A stretch of 41,203 nucleotides of DNA from NCBI GenBank assembly GCA_022496185.1, contig WTXG01000301.1, forward strand, positions 1 to 41,203. The letters run 5' to 3'. The DNA comes from Multifurca ochricompacta. Taxonomy: Eukaryota; Basidiomycota; Agaricomycetes; Russulales; Russulaceae. Shown in pieces: positions 10,842 to 22,358 of this stretch (position 1 is the first letter of the stretch; every line of letters begins with the position of its first letter). Made by a program: the position numbers and the translations under genes. The notes beneath the pieces were generated by a model. The model saw only the letters and a program-made list of their open reading frames with translations. It was not told where the DNA came from and searched no databases.

Positions 10842-11033
10842 ATGGCCTCTTCCCAAATGCATGAGAACACCAGAAATCACTCTGAGAACTTTCAACTCAG
10901 CCACTTTGCCATTGGCGAGTATTGCCCTATCAAAGTTGTATGCATCGGTGCCCAAATTTGTGGCATCCTCACAGCCATTGTGTGGAGCCTATCTGCAGTG
11001 AGTGTGAAGCAAAGCCTGTTCCCTGAGGAGTAA
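10842..11033 (+). CDS. Unrecognised small ORF or first exon, 63 aa
   Basis: The frame starts MASSQMHENTRNHSENFQ and contains one hydrophobic stretch (VVCIGAQICGILTAIVW, about residues 32-48) that could be a membrane segment. A GTGAGTGTG donor-like site follows SLSA (about 10999), so the last residues to the stop may be intronic and this may be only exon 1. I do not recognise the family. A TATA box 37 nt upstream and a good start context support a real gene start; no homologous copy occurs in the window. Repeats begin about 150 bp after the stop, so a downstream part may have been lost. Confidence 0.35.
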   Translation: MASSQMHENTRNHSENFQLSHFAIGEYCPIKVVCIGAQICGILTAIVWSLSAVSVKQSLFPEE

Positions 11034-11182
11034 GATGAGCAGTAAGCTGTGAAGAGGAGAGAGAAGAGCCTGCATGATGCAAATGAAGTCAATGAGCATT
11101 GGATCATGCTGAATGTTACTGATGATGGTGCCAATGGTTCCAATTGACCGTGCACCTTGTTCAATAACTGTTCTTTTGCACA

Positions 11183-11220
<38 letters not shown>

Positions 11221-11261
11221 CTAGATTGCTGGTTGCTGGGCCTACTACAAGCAGTATAGAT
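11034..11261. repeat. Spacer with an (AG)n microsatellite at 11186-11218
   Basis: About 33 bp of pure AG dinucleotide repeat sit between the small ORF and the hAT-B element. The rest of the stretch shows nothing I can name. Confidence 0.85.
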
Positions 11262-11269
11262 ACCTTTAT

Positions 11270-12820
11270 TAGTGTTGTGACGGCCCCGGCTCGGCCTGAA
11301 GCCGCAGCTTAGGCCCGGCTTTTGGCGGCTTAGGCTTTTCAAAACTCAAGCCTGGGCCGTAGCGATGGCTTCTGGCTGGCTTAGGCCCGGCTCAGGCCCA
11401 AGCCGCAGCTTTACAGCGTCAAATCAAGTTTTAAGCTGCATTTTTTGAAGGACTTGTAGTTTACATTATATCAACCCCTAGCCACTGCTTTGGCCTTCTG
11501 CCATATTATGTCTCCCATTTAATTCCTGTAACATAAGTTGTCTTATTTTAGCTTGTATCAATAACAGCGTTTGTAACAGGTGTTTCTATCCCGCGCTTGC
11601 TATGTAGATAAGATAAGATGTTGAGATCGTGGTGAAACTAAGAGTGAAAATCCAGCAAGAATATACCTATACTGAACAATTGCTAAGAGCCTACACCCCC
11701 AAGAAGACGAGATGGGATCTGCAGCGTGCTACAGGGCATCTTTAAATAGGTTCTAGTACTATTCTACAAAATACCAAAGCTGATCGAGCGTGCGATGTAA
11801 ATCTAATTATTTATCAGTGGCTTTATATACAATTTAGATGTACTATATCAGCTACCAAATTAAAGTAAACGAACGTGCGCGTTATCTTGCTTGTTAATGA
11901 AAGTGATTTCATCACATGATCGATCTGAGATGTATATACTCAGTATCTTAATTAATGTGAGACATGTTTTTATCTCATCAATTGTTTTATCTAAACGCGA
12001 TCACAATTATGTCAGACTACTTCTGTACCAGTATTCTGGTTTGTTACGTCCGGTGCGGGACGTTCCACACAACTTGTGTGACAGCGTTCGTTCGTGATCA
12101 GGTAAGAGACCAATAGGGCCCCTTTGAGTGGTGTATGAGAGGTCAAAGTCGAAGAGGCTGTACTCTAAGACGATGTTAAGCGGAAAGTACCGGAAGTACT
12201 GAGAGGGTCGAGTCAAAGCGTCCAAGGGAGAGTCCAGAAGACAAGCACCGATGTATTCAATAAGTCGAGTCTGAAGTCTACAGTGTAGTTACAGCGGACT
12301 TATATACGTAATCGAATGAGCGTCTAATGATAAGATATCGGAGTCATGTGGGCCCAAATATACGAAAGCGAAGGGCGTAAAGCCGAGCTTCTGATAGGGA
12401 ATTAAGTAAGTGTCCGGTCTTAGAGATAAGGAGATAAGAGATAAAGGAAAGCATAAGCAAGCATAAACAGCACGTAAATATGTACAAATGACGGTCACGG
12501 GGAAGGAAGTAGCGCACGTGAGGGGTCCCAGGATGGGGACGTGATCAGGAAGTGAAGGGTGGGCGGAAGGGAAGGGTCCGTGTTGGGGAGGGTAAAGAAA
12601 AGTGGAGGACTAGGTCCTGGTCGTAACATGGTTCAACAGTTCACAAAAATCCAGATAGAAAGCGTGACTCAGCCACCAAAAGCCGCGGCTTCAGGCTTTC
12701 CAAACCTGAAGCCTGAGCCGTGGGCTGCTGGAAGCCGTTTTCACGGCCTATGTCGGCCCGGCTTTTTCCGGCTCAGAAACGGCCAGCTTACGGCTTCGAG
12801 CCGAGCCGTGCACAACACTA
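11270..12820. mobile_element. Non-autonomous hAT-like element, family hAT-B
   Basis: Terminal repeats are TAGTGTTGTGACGG on the left and CCGTGCACAACACTA on the right. An exact 8-bp duplication ACCTTTAT flanks the element at 11262-11269 and 12821-12828. Both subterminal zones are packed with GGC/GCC words such as GGCTTAGGCCCGGC and AAGCCGCGGCTT. Without the nested solo LTR (12042-12628) it is about 960 bp and has no transposase. The interior near 11750-11990 resembles internal parts of hAT-A (1170-1250) and the stretch 28157-28360, so the families are related. Confidence 0.9.
12042..12628 (-). mobile_element. Solo family-1 chromovirus LTR
   Basis: Ends are TGTTACGTCC and GGTCGTAACA on the plus strand, 587 bp, flanked by the 5-bp duplication TGGTT (12037-12041 and 12629-12633). 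It matches the LTRs of gypsy A (585 bp) in the same, minus, orientation. AATAAGTCGAGTCTG near 12260 is the reverse strand of the self-primer motif, with the TATA box farther right. It inserted into hAT-B and lost its internal region. Confidence 0.93.
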
Positions 12821-12828
12821 ACCTTTAT

Positions 12829-13021
12829 ATACTTCTTGAGAGTCCAGATTTGAAAAGAGCAGTATAGTAAGTAAAAGCCAAAGATGGCCATTTTGGTAAG
12901 AAGGAAAGAGACAAGCAAGGAAAAGACCAGGTCCTGAAGATGGTGAAGTGACAGTGAAGTGACAGTGAAGTTCAGGCAACAATTAACATATGAAACATAT
13001 AGTAAGAAGTGGACAGAGAGG
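12829..13021. other. Spacer
   Basis: About 190 bp between hAT-B and a LINE tail. I see no gene; a GACAGTGAAGT word is repeated near 12950-12970. Confidence 0.4.
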
Positions 13022-13211
13022 TTTTTTTTTTTTTTTTGAACTTGACTTTATTGATGTGCTTGCGGGACTCAGCCCAATCACACAGCTACATCAGGGTACA
13101 ATGTAACTACTGTGGGGGGTACAGGGAGATGCCATGTCTATGAGGACATGCTAGGTGGAAAACTCATAGAGAAAACCCAAAATAATAATGTACATGGAGT
13201 GGCCATCTAGT
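13022..13211 (-). mobile_element. Short LINE 3' end (L7)
   Basis: A T-run at 13022-13037 is followed by the LINE 3' UTR seen at 263-410 (TTGCGGGACTCAGCCCAATCA, then CATCAGGGTACAATGTA). Only about 190 bp remain before hAT2 begins at 13220. No coding part is left. Confidence 0.8.
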
Positions 13212-14063
13212 GATGTTCTTAGTGATTGGCAGGGGTAACCCTGGGGTATCCTCATTGGTACCCGTACCTGTACCTGTACCCGTCACTACAGGTACGGGTA
13301 ACCCGCGGGTTACCCGCGGGTCACCCGTGAAAACACGTGCAAGTTCTTTACTTGCATCGCGCATTTCAGATACCTGGCCCGGGCCTTCCCGGACCAAGAA
13401 GATACACAACGCGTTCATTTGTGGCTGCTTAAGATCCCTCAATGACTCTTATTTTATGTTCAGAAGATTAAGATAATTCATTATTCCATTTTTTTATTAT
13501 TATTCTGCTTTCAATTTTATACAAGCACAACTAAAATACAGCATACAGAGATGATTAGATAGGATGTTATAGAACATTGGTGAAAAGCCTGTCAGATAAC
13601 CACACAGAATGCAAAATAATTTAATGAACACATAGCAATTTGCAGGGGTAACCCCTGGATATTTGTTTTGATACCTGGGTTACCCATAAAATGAAATGCA
13701 TGCAAGTTCTTTACTTGCATCGTGCATTTCGGACATCCGGCCCGGGACATCCCGGTCAAGGAGATACGCACTTGGACACAACGCGTTCATTTATGGCTAC
13801 TCAAGATCCCTCAAAAATTCCTGTTTTATGTTCATAAGATTAAGATAATTTATTATTCCATTTTTATTTTATTATTCTGGTTTCAATTTTATATGAGCGT
13901 GACTGTTCTTTGCGTTTCTGCGCATTTCGGATAAATGGCCCGGGCCATCCTGGTCGAGGAGATAAGCACTTGGACACAACGCGTTCATTTCATTCCTTCT
14001 TGACCACATACCACCACCATCACCTTTAGGTTTTTGTGTTGTTTGCTGCTTAAGTTGCCTCCA

Positions 14064-15338
14064 ATGTCTAATCGCTTTGCTGCTCTTTTGGAGCCCCCTC
14101 CCCCACCCCCCTTCTCCTGCCCAGGTTCTCACCTCGGCCATCACCCAGCTTTATGATGGGATGGTCGAGGCTGAGGCTTCCTTCCCTGGGGACGATGATG
14201 CTTATGTTGCCGCCCTCCATGGCCACCTCCATGACTTCCTTGACTTTGCCCCTGTTCATGGGGCCCCCTCCCTCATCCTCTCCTACGCGCAGCACTCCCG
14301 GGCCTTTGTGGATGCCATACATGCTGCCTTCCCTACTCCCCTCTCCTCTTTCACCAGGATCTTCCATGAGGACCTGCTCCTGATCAATCAGGATTTGCAG
14401 CTCTTCAAGAGGTCACTGGATGCACTCTCTGCTGGTGGCACACCAGCGCCCCCCCTCCTACTGCTCCCCCTCCTGCTTCTGCTCCAGGCCCCTCCAAAAA
14501 AGGTAAGGCCCCAGCCCAGGCTCCTCCAGCTCCACCTGCCCAGGCCCCAGCCCAGGCTGCCCCAGCCAAGGCCCCCAAGGCCAAGGCCAAGCCCTCTGCC
14601 CCGGCCCCCTCCCCTGCGCCCCCTCCTGCCCCCACTGCTCCTGCTGCCCCTGCCCCCTCCCCCCCCTCATCCTACGCTGCTGCTGCCAAGAGGCGTGCGA
14701 GACCCTCTCTGGTGGTATTTCCTGGTTCTGTGCAGGACCCTTCTGACCCACCATTTGTGTGCAAGCCCCCTGGGGCTATTGTCTCATTTCTGAACTCCGA
14801 GCTGTCTGGTTCTGGGACCCAGGTCTCCCTGTCTGCCACGCGGTGGACACCAAAGAAGAACCTGGTTCTTACGGCCGGCCCTGATGTCTCCGAGGCCAAC
14901 CTCCTTTCTGCCCAGCCCCTCCTAACTTCCTTGCTAGGTCCCTTCTTGTCAGTGATGGGCCAGCCGCTTTCCCCCTCCTCCTGCCTGAACGTTTGGTGGT
15001 CCCGGGTGACCATCAACAGCCTTGCTACTGGCGTGACCCCACACACTGGGGCACATTCTCCCCAGGCCTGCCATGAGGCCCTGGGTCATGAGAATCCAGT
15101 GTACAGGGCGCTCAAAGTGACAGCCCTTCCCTCCTGGGTCCGCGCCCCCTCCACCCTCCTCCCTGGCTCCACTTCCTCTGTGGTGGTGGCCTTTGAGGAC
15201 CTGGACAGTGCGGCACTGGCGGGCCTCTTGGCCCAGTGCACCCTCTATGCCTTTGGGCATGCTGGTGCAGTCCGTCATTGGAAGAAGCCGCCCTGCGTCA
15301 AGAAGCCGGCTGTCCTGGCCCCCACACCCGCTGCCTAG
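14064..15338 (+). pseudogene. LINE ORF1 (nucleic-acid-binding, Gag-like), two frameshifts
   Basis: The start MSNRFAALLEPPPP (ATG 14064) is in the same frame as the C-terminal two thirds. The middle (ITQLYDGMVEAEASF to LFKRSLDALSAGG, about 14120-14440) is one frame off. Both switches fall in C-rich tracts (about 14090-14110 and 14447-14460) and compensate each other. After an Ala/Pro/Lys-rich linker and SYAAAAKRRARPS comes the conserved ORF1 block: VSLSATRWTPKKNLVLTAGP, WWSRVTINSLATGV, LPSWVRAPSTL and VVVAFEDLDSAAL. The stop TAG is at 15336-15338. Such ORF1 proteins are thought to bind LINE RNA. No CCHC knuckle follows and ORF2 is missing. The frameshifts may be real or homopolymer sequencing errors. 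Confidence 0.75.
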
Positions 15339-15506
15339 CAGCTTTTTCTATTTTACCTGTCACTTTTGTGTTTTGGTTTTTATTTTCCGACTGGTTGGGA
15401 TCTTGACTGTGTCATCACCAAGGGGTCTGGATCTGGCACGTGCGCCTAGCCGTCCCTGCTTTAATTTACTTCATCCTTTTTTTCCCCACCCTTTGGGGTG
15501 GGGGGT

Positions 15507-16091
15507 TGTTACGTCCGGTGTGAGATGTTCTGCACGACGTGTGCGACAGCTTTGTACGTGTATCAGATAAGAAGTCAATAGGACCTCTTGGAGTTCGAGT
15601 GGATGAGTCAAAGTCAACAGGGCTATTCCCGAGTGACAATGTCGAGCGGAAAGTGCCAGAAGCACTGAGATGATCAAGTTAAAGGGTCCTAGGGGAAGTC
15701 CAGAAGACAAACACCGATGGATTCAATAAGTCGAGTCTGAAGTCTACAATGTAGTTACAGCGGACTTATATATGTAATCGAATGGGCGTCTACAGATAAG
15801 ATAACGGAGTCAAGTGGGTCCAAATATACGGAAGCGGACGGCGTAGAGTCGAGCTTCTGATAGGGAATTAAGTAAGTGTCCGGTCGTAAAGATAAGGGAT
15901 AAAAGATAAGAGATAAGAGCCCAAACACGAGTACAGCAACATAAGCATAGACAAAGGCAGTCACGGGGAAGGGAGTAGGGCACGTGAAGGATCCCATGAT
16001 GGAGACGTGATCTGGTAATGTAAAGTAGGCGGCAAGGAGGGATCATCGTTAGGTAGGAAGAAGAAAGTCGGAAGAGACGGGGTTCGTAACA
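15507..16091 (-). repeat. 3' LTR of gypsy A
   Basis: 585 bp, from TGTTACGTCC to GGTTCGTAACA on the plus strand. The polypurine tract AGAAGAGGGGGTGA (minus strand) adjoins it at 16092-16105. Confidence 0.95.
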
Positions 16092-16105
16092 TCACCCCCT
16101 CTTCT
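16092..16105 (-). promoter_or_regulatory. Polypurine tract of gypsy A
   Basis: On the minus strand AGAAGAGGGGGTGA directly precedes the 3' LTR, the expected place for the plus-strand primer. Gypsy B has AGAAGGGGGGTGA at the same place. Confidence 0.75.
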
Positions 16106-16122
16106 GGTTCTAGCAGACCCGG

Positions 16123-17352
16123 CTAGAAACGACTCGTACCGTCATCGTCCTGTACCAGTTCCAAGTAATCATCGGCTACATTACGATCATCCACCGTATA
16201 GTTCTCCTTGTCTGAGTCCTGCGGACATTGGTGGGTATGAAGGAACCCATATGGGCCGCGCTGACCACATAAGCGGCACACGTCATGGATCGGGCAATCC
16301 AACTCGCGGTGTCCCGAATTATGGCGGAGGCACTTGCCACACCACCCCGACGGATTGACAATCGCTGGGGCAACCCCTATACGGCGGAAGATGCAGAACC
16401 GACTCCAGTGGAGGTTGCTGCAACAGTGCCGACACCACTTGCGGTTCAGGGGGCAGTTCCAGCTGATATGATACTTGCTATCACACCGCCAGCATGTCTC
16501 TCCACGAGGGTTCTCGTTCATACGTGGCATTTCGAATCGGTTCGGTATCAGCCTCGGGGCGGCCCCTAAGATCGTGGGGGGAGGGGTCGTGCATATGTGT
16601 CAGCATACCGTTCGGCGATTGTCTGATAGGCATCCCCTATCTCCAGCCTCTTCCTAATCTCCACCAGCTCCTGCTCAACTTGGAACATCCCATTCGTCAG
16701 CCTTGCCATCATCTTTGCATGTTCTTTATACTGCTTATTGAGTGTGGTGCGCAGTGTCAGATTCTTCCGCAGTCTCATTACCTCAGCTTTGAGACGCGGG
16801 AGGCGCATGTCGTTCAACACCTCATCGATTGCAAAGGCACGAGAGTCCTCAGCAGCCAGGTGTCCCAGCTGTTCGTCGTCATCGTGTGGTGCAGCGTCCT
16901 GTATACCTTTCTCTAAATAGACTGGGGCCCCATAGACAGGGCCGTCTTTCTTCATGCATCTGGCGACATCCATTCCCCCATTCGTATAGAAGATGTATTT
17001 GGCGATGGCGACCGTCCCGTCAGCCATGGTGATCTCGAGGGGGAAATAGGTCGAGGAGTTGGGGTTGTTAGTAAAGAACGGGAACTCTGGCACCTCGTCG
17101 TCTAACTCCATGCCGAGCAGTCATTTGGATGCGGCTCTTCGCTATGTTCGAAATCGTGATTGGGTTGGGGGATGGTTTTTGACCCGGGCCTCGGCAGCTT
17201 CGTAATCAATCGGGGAGGAGGGACGTGTGGAGGGATGAGCGGAAGGGAAGTTCTCACCACTACGGTGGTGGCGGTGAAGGCATCGATGGCGCGTTGGCAG
17301 CGACAAAAGACATGATGGATTGGATAGTGTTAGAACATTGCTGGGAGAGCAT
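16123..17352 (-). pseudogene. Third ORF of gypsy A, zinc-knuckle protein
   Basis: This is the counterpart of 34463-35713 in gypsy B, with the start ATG at 17352 (MLSQQ) or at a second in-frame ATG (MSFVAANA). It keeps the block ITMADGTVAIAKYIFYTNGG, a charged helical region (LKAEVMRLRKNLTL, EQELVEIRKRLE) and four knuckle-like motifs: CWRCDSKYHISWNC, CRHCCSNLHWSRFC, CGKCLRHNSGHRELDC and CRLCGQ...HQC. It ends in an acidic tail, LELVQDDDGTSRF. The frame is broken near 17300 (1-nt loss) and again near 16567, where a TAG and a 1-nt shift precede the knuckles. Confidence 0.85.
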
Positions 17353-17389
17353 GTACTGAGGAAATGGACGGGGCTTGGGGCGTTTCTTT

Positions 17390-20300
17390 TAAGCATTCTA
17401 GGCGCTTCTGGATGCCAATGTGGAACTCCGAGATAAGGGTCGGAGCAGAGATATCCCCGGCGGGTTCCCATGAATTGTCAGAGTCTGGGAATCCCTTCCA
17501 CTTGATCAGGTAATGCAGTTTACGCCCTCGGCCTTGTCGCTTGGAGTCTAGAACGCGCTCCACTTCCCATTCTTCTTCGCCATCGATAAGGTCAGGTGGG
17601 GGTCTCGGGAAGTTCTCTCCATGAATGGAGGTTTCCTTGTAAGGGGTCAGAAGCTTGGCATGGAAGACTGGATGGATCTTCCATTTCGGCGGCAGCTGCA
17701 ATTCGTAAGAGACATCTGACAGCTTCCTTGTGATCTGGAAGGGTCCGTGACGTCGGGGCGCTAGTTTGGCTGGGGGTGTGACGTGTGAATGTTCCTGCCC
17801 TCGAGCCATACCCAGTCATTGGTCTGATAAGGTGTGAATGTGCTTGGCTGTGCTGCCAGAAGCTGTTGCGCCTTTACCAGGTTTTCATTGGCTGATTGAC
17901 GCAGCTCTTCCCATTGGCCTACTCGTTCGGTTACAGACGGGACTTGATGGGCTTATCTGTCCATGTGGTGCGTGGGGTCCAGCCCATGATAAGGGAGAAA
18001 GGGGTGGACTTTGTCGTTCCATTGGGCCATGAATTATGAGCGAATTCTGCCGTGAGAGCCATTCGCCCAGTCGTCCTGTCTGCCATTACACCAAAACCGG
18101 AGATACTGCTCCAGCCATTGGTTCGTCCGCTCGGACTGTCCGTCTGTCTGTGGATGGTATGCAGTGAGATGTTCTGTGATATCTAGTGTCTTGCATAAGG
18201 CTCTCGCAAACGCCGACGTAAAACGGGTGTCTCGGTCAGAGATAATCTTTTGGGAGTCCGTATGCCGGTACACATGATTCAGGTACAGTTTCGCCACTCC
18301 TTCGGCCATGATAGTTTCGTTACAGGGAATGAAGAGGGCCGCTTTGGAGCAATCATGGTCGGTGACCGTAAGGATAGTGTCAAAGCCTTGTGATTTGGGC
18401 AGCTTGACGATAAGTCCATGGCAATGGTCTGGAAAGGAGTCGATGTAGTGGGAGTAATGGGGAGCATTGGCAGGACTTTCGGGTGTGTGTTTACTTGTTT
18501 GCTTGACAGATGCGCATCCTTGTACGTAGCTCTCGATGTCCTTTTTCATATTGGGCCACCAATAGTCTCTCTTGGCCAGGCGTAGGTGTTGGCGATGCCG
18601 GATGGCCAGCGAGGGAAGGTCGTGATGAAAATGGATCACCCCCCTCTTAATGTTGTCACCACTGGTGACAACGAGTCGATCCCCGTCTTTCCACCAAAGA
18701 CCACTGACTTGCTTCAAATTGTGTGCATCGGCCCATGAAAGGCACAGGTCTTGGTTCATATTCTGGGAAACTTGTGCCCAAAGGTCCATGTCATGGAGAC
18801 TGACGACGGCCGTCTTGGCAAATACTTCCTCTGGGAGGACAGTATGTGTTATTGTTGTCCTCCCCTGTATGCATGTCTGGTCTGCGCGATAATGCATCTG
18901 CTCTAGCGTTCTGACTCCCAGCAATGTGTCTCAGTGTGAAATTATATTCTTCCAGTTCCAAGACCTCTCGTGCCACACGTCGACTGATTTTATGGGGTTC
19001 CTTCCAGTACAACAGGTTGGAATGATCGGTATGGATAATGGTCTTGTGGGGGGTTCCTGCCAAGTAGGGTCGCCAATGTCGTAGCGCCTTGACGATGGCT
19101 AAGAGCTCTCTGTCCCAGATGTCGTAATTTCTTTCGGCTGGGGAGAATGTTTCGGAGTAGTATGCCACTGGGTGAAGTACTTGTGCGGCATCTCTCTGGT
19201 ATAATACTGCCCCATTCGCAAAGTGCAGGCGTCCACTTCTACTTCAAAGGGGCGACTTAGATCGGTTGGATGAGCACTGGTTCTGAGCCGACGAGGTCCC
19301 TAATCTGTTCGAACGCCTGTTGTTGAGCAGCATCCCAATGCCATGGTACGTCCTTTTTCAGTAGGTCATTCAGTGGTCCGCTATGCCGGAAAATCCCTTG
19401 ACGAATTGTCGGTAAAAGTTACAGAATCCGATGAATGATCGGACATCCTTGACGCAGGTCGGCACGGGCCACTCCCGGATTCCCTGTACTTTAACGGGAT
19501 CCATGCGCACTTGTCCTCCTTCCAAGATGACCCCTAGGTACTCAACGCTCCGTTGTTCGAAGGAGCATTTGGCAGGTTTGAGGTAGAGATCATGTTCGTG
19601 CAGTATATCCAATACCTGATGTACGCGCGTCGGTGGTGGTCCAAATTGTCTGAGGTGGCTACTAGGATGTCGTCCATGTAGACCACTACTTCTCCCGTGA
19701 GAATGAGATCGCGGAAGATGTGGTTCATCATAGACTGGAACGTTGCCGGCGAGTTCGTGAGACCAAAAACATAACATTGGGTTTGAACAACCCCTGATTT
19801 GTTTTGAACGCTGCCTTGCACTGGTCACCTTCCTTGATCCTAACGTTGTTGTATCCCCATCGCACGTCCATCTTCGAGAAGAGGGATTTATCCCTCATAG
19901 TGTCAATGAGCTCGGAGATGAGCGGCAGGGGGTAGGCATTCTTCACGGTATATGTGTTGATTCGCTGGTAATCCTGAACCGGTCGCAGCTTGCCATCCTT
20001 CTTTTTGATGAAGAAGAAGGGTGAGGCATACTGCGACTTGGACGGGCGAATATATCCTTTTGCCAAATGTTCTTCAAGGAACTCTGTCAGTGCCACCTGC
20101 TCGGACTGGGACAGCAGATAGATTTTGCAATCTATTGCTGTTGGCGTATCAGGGAGTAGGTCTATAGCGTGGTCCCATGGTCTGGAGGTGGAAAACGCTG
20201 GGATTCTTCTTCAGAGAACACCTTCCAATGCCGATGGTAGACACTTGGCACTACGTCGCTGTATGTCTTTTCTGTCTGCCCTTGTACTGCTTGTTGGGCT

Positions 20301-20850
20301 AACTCTGATGCTTTGGTGGCATAACAGCGACCTAGGTCTTCCTCCTCTATCCTCGTGGCTTTCACTGTCGGATGTCTGACTGTGTAGTCATAGCCTATGG
20401 ATGTAATGATAGTGGGATAGGATTCTTTGTCCATTGTCGCATCCGCCCAGTTGATCTTAGGTTCGAATGCAGCGAGCCATGGATATCCTAGGATAAGGTC
20501 TTCATCTCCTAGATCCGTGATCAGGAAACGAATGTTCTTCGTAGCCTCTCCAACCTGGACCTTCAAGTCCGTGTAGTGAGTGATTTTCCGGCGTGGTTGG
20601 CCGTTCCATCAATATTCCAGATGTTTTTTCTTGGGGAAGTGCCAGCCGTCCCAGACCCATCGTTTTAACCAATCGTGGGTGAATAAAATTGTCCGTGGCT
20701 CCAGAATCCACTAAAATGTCTCGATCGGCCGTCCTCTGTGTAGTTTCAAATGGACTGGTATTTTCAATGACTTGAATCGACTAGCATACACAGAGGTAAC
20801 ATGGAGTGCTCGTGCCCAGGCCGATGGGTTTGAGCCTAACAAAAATCCTT
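17390..20850 (-). pseudogene. pol of gypsy A: PR-RT-RNase H-IN-chromodomain
   Basis: Domains in order along the minus strand: aspartic protease (LVDSGATDNF, about 20720), reverse transcriptase with YMDD at 19680-19669, RNase H (THHH-like AYYSETFSPAERNYD and HTDHSNLLYW, about 19150-19010), integrase (HFHHDLP...; IISDRDTRF near 18240; DGQSERTNQ near 18130), GPF module ([16 protein letters not shown]) and chromodomain ([17 protein letters not shown], about 17500). The catalytic Asp of the integrase IISDRD motif is retained, unlike in gypsy B. Many single-base losses change the frame; some come in compensating pairs, for example in the integrase zinc region near 18600. The start lies upstream in the gag overlap (-1 frame). 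The 3' end is approximate because a 1-nt loss removes the stop used in gypsy B. Confidence 0.9.
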
Positions 20851-22339
20851 CTTTGCAAATGCCTTTTCTACTAGTATGGCGCGTACTTCCTCACTCTCCT
20901 TCATCATATTGGCCCATATGTCCTGAGCTTCTCTTCTTTTGACCGCTTATCCACAACGGGGGGGTTATTCTGAATGGGATGTTCTGGTGCCACCGTGGCG
21001 ATGGCGATGCATACTCCCTTCTTGGGACAGTCCCGGGACATATGTCCCAGTGCTCTACACCGGAAGCAGCGTCCCTCCTTCATTAGCGTCTGCCGCTCGT
21101 CGTCCGTAAGTCCGCCCGAGCTCGGGCCCGATCAGCGGAGGTATCCATAGCGTTTGGATCCCTCTGGCCATGCGGCGCAGGTTTACTCCGAACACTGCCT
21201 TCCACTGGTCCGGGTTTTTCCTTTTTGGTGTCAACTCCAAACCTTGTCTGGAAGTCAAGGTAATCCTGTTGCTGCCTCCGAGCAGCGTCAACCCAAGTAT
21301 CCCAGTCGTGAGGATGATGAAATTGAATGATATTTTTGACCAGGGGGTTGGGCAAACCTTGTGAGAAGAGGTCTAATGTGCCTCTTCGTCAGTGTCGTAG
21401 CCGGCCCTGTTGGCTAGACTTCTGAACTTGGCAACATATGCGTCAAGTTCTCCCTTCTCCATTCTGAGGACTTCAGCTCTCGGGCTGCCTTCTGCTTGGC
21501 CTGCCCATCCGTGAAGGCATCCTTAAACCGCTCAGCGATGGTCTCCCAAAGACCTTCGCTAGTGGTTCGACGCCCACTTTCGACTTGTTCATTCAGCCAT
21601 TCCAGCTGTTCCATGGTCCAGTTGTCAACCACATCCCCCCGAATCAAGGAAAGGAACAAATTGGCTCGTTGGAATGGATTGACAATCTGTGGGACATCAT
21701 GGTTGAAGTTTTTAAAGGTCGTGAACTCCAACATGAATTTTTTGCTCTGTGAGCGGTCCCCAGTGAACGTTTGGGGGAGCACTCCTGATAGTCGTCCAGA
21801 CGGGGGGGGAATGTTTGGTGGTGCTGCCACTGGGGCTGGTGGAGCGGGGTCTGGAGCTGGGCGGCAATGGTAGACATGTTCTGGTGGAGCGGGGTGACGG
21901 TGTTGGTGGATTGTATAGAGATCTGGGGAGTTGTCAAAGCAGGGGCTCTGAACGTGACAACTTCGGGTGCAACTGGGGCTGTAGACGACGCTAATACCAG
22001 TGCTTCTTCGCTATGTTCTTCTATGTACTCCTCTGGTTCGGAGTCCGTGACAATGGCCGGAGGGTTTTCTCTCCACGGGCCTAGTCCAAATTCAGGTGGG
22101 GCAGGTCTGGTTGTAACCCAAGAGTTTCGACTGTCCGAGTATCGGATACAATACCAAACTCTTTTCTCCTCGTTGTATTCTACCGGTTGGTATCTTCCGT
22201 CGTGATAGACGTAGTATCCAAACTCGGATTCAAAGTCTTTCCAGGCTGCAGAGCCAAGTACTTGCTGTGAAAGATTATTCTCGTCTCTGCGTTCGATGAG
22301 TTCTTCCTGGAAGAGGGTCTGACTGCGGCTGGAAGCCAC
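20836..22339 (-). pseudogene. gag of gypsy A
   Basis: The reading begins ASSRSQTLFQEELIERRD right after the leader. The first codon in line with gypsy B is GTG, and no in-frame ATG precedes the MSTIAAQL position about 150 codons in. The conserved core follows (GVLPQTFTGDRSQSKKFM, WTMEQLEWLN, FKDAFTDGQAKQKAARELK). A zinc-knuckle region lies near 21060-21000. The frame ends at TAG 20836-20838. Several 1-nt losses (for example near 21800, 21440 and 21370) break it. The protein would form the particle core. Confidence 0.85.
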
Positions 22340-22345
22340 TGTGAG

Positions 22346-22356
22346 AGGCTCGACTT
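22346..22356 (-). promoter_or_regulatory. Primer-binding site of gypsy A (self-primer type)
   Basis: AAGTCGAGCCT starts two nucleotides after the 5' LTR. It is complementary, with one mismatch, to AGACTCGACTT at 22590-22580 in the R region, which lies 34 nt after the TATATAAG box (22624-22617). It does not begin with the TGG typical of tRNA-primed elements. Confidence 0.65.
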
Positions 22357-22358
22357 GA

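Noticed and set aside
14405..14754. Minus-strand Gly/Ala-rich open frames
   Set aside because: They are shadows of the GC-rich Ala/Pro-coding linker of LINE ORF1.
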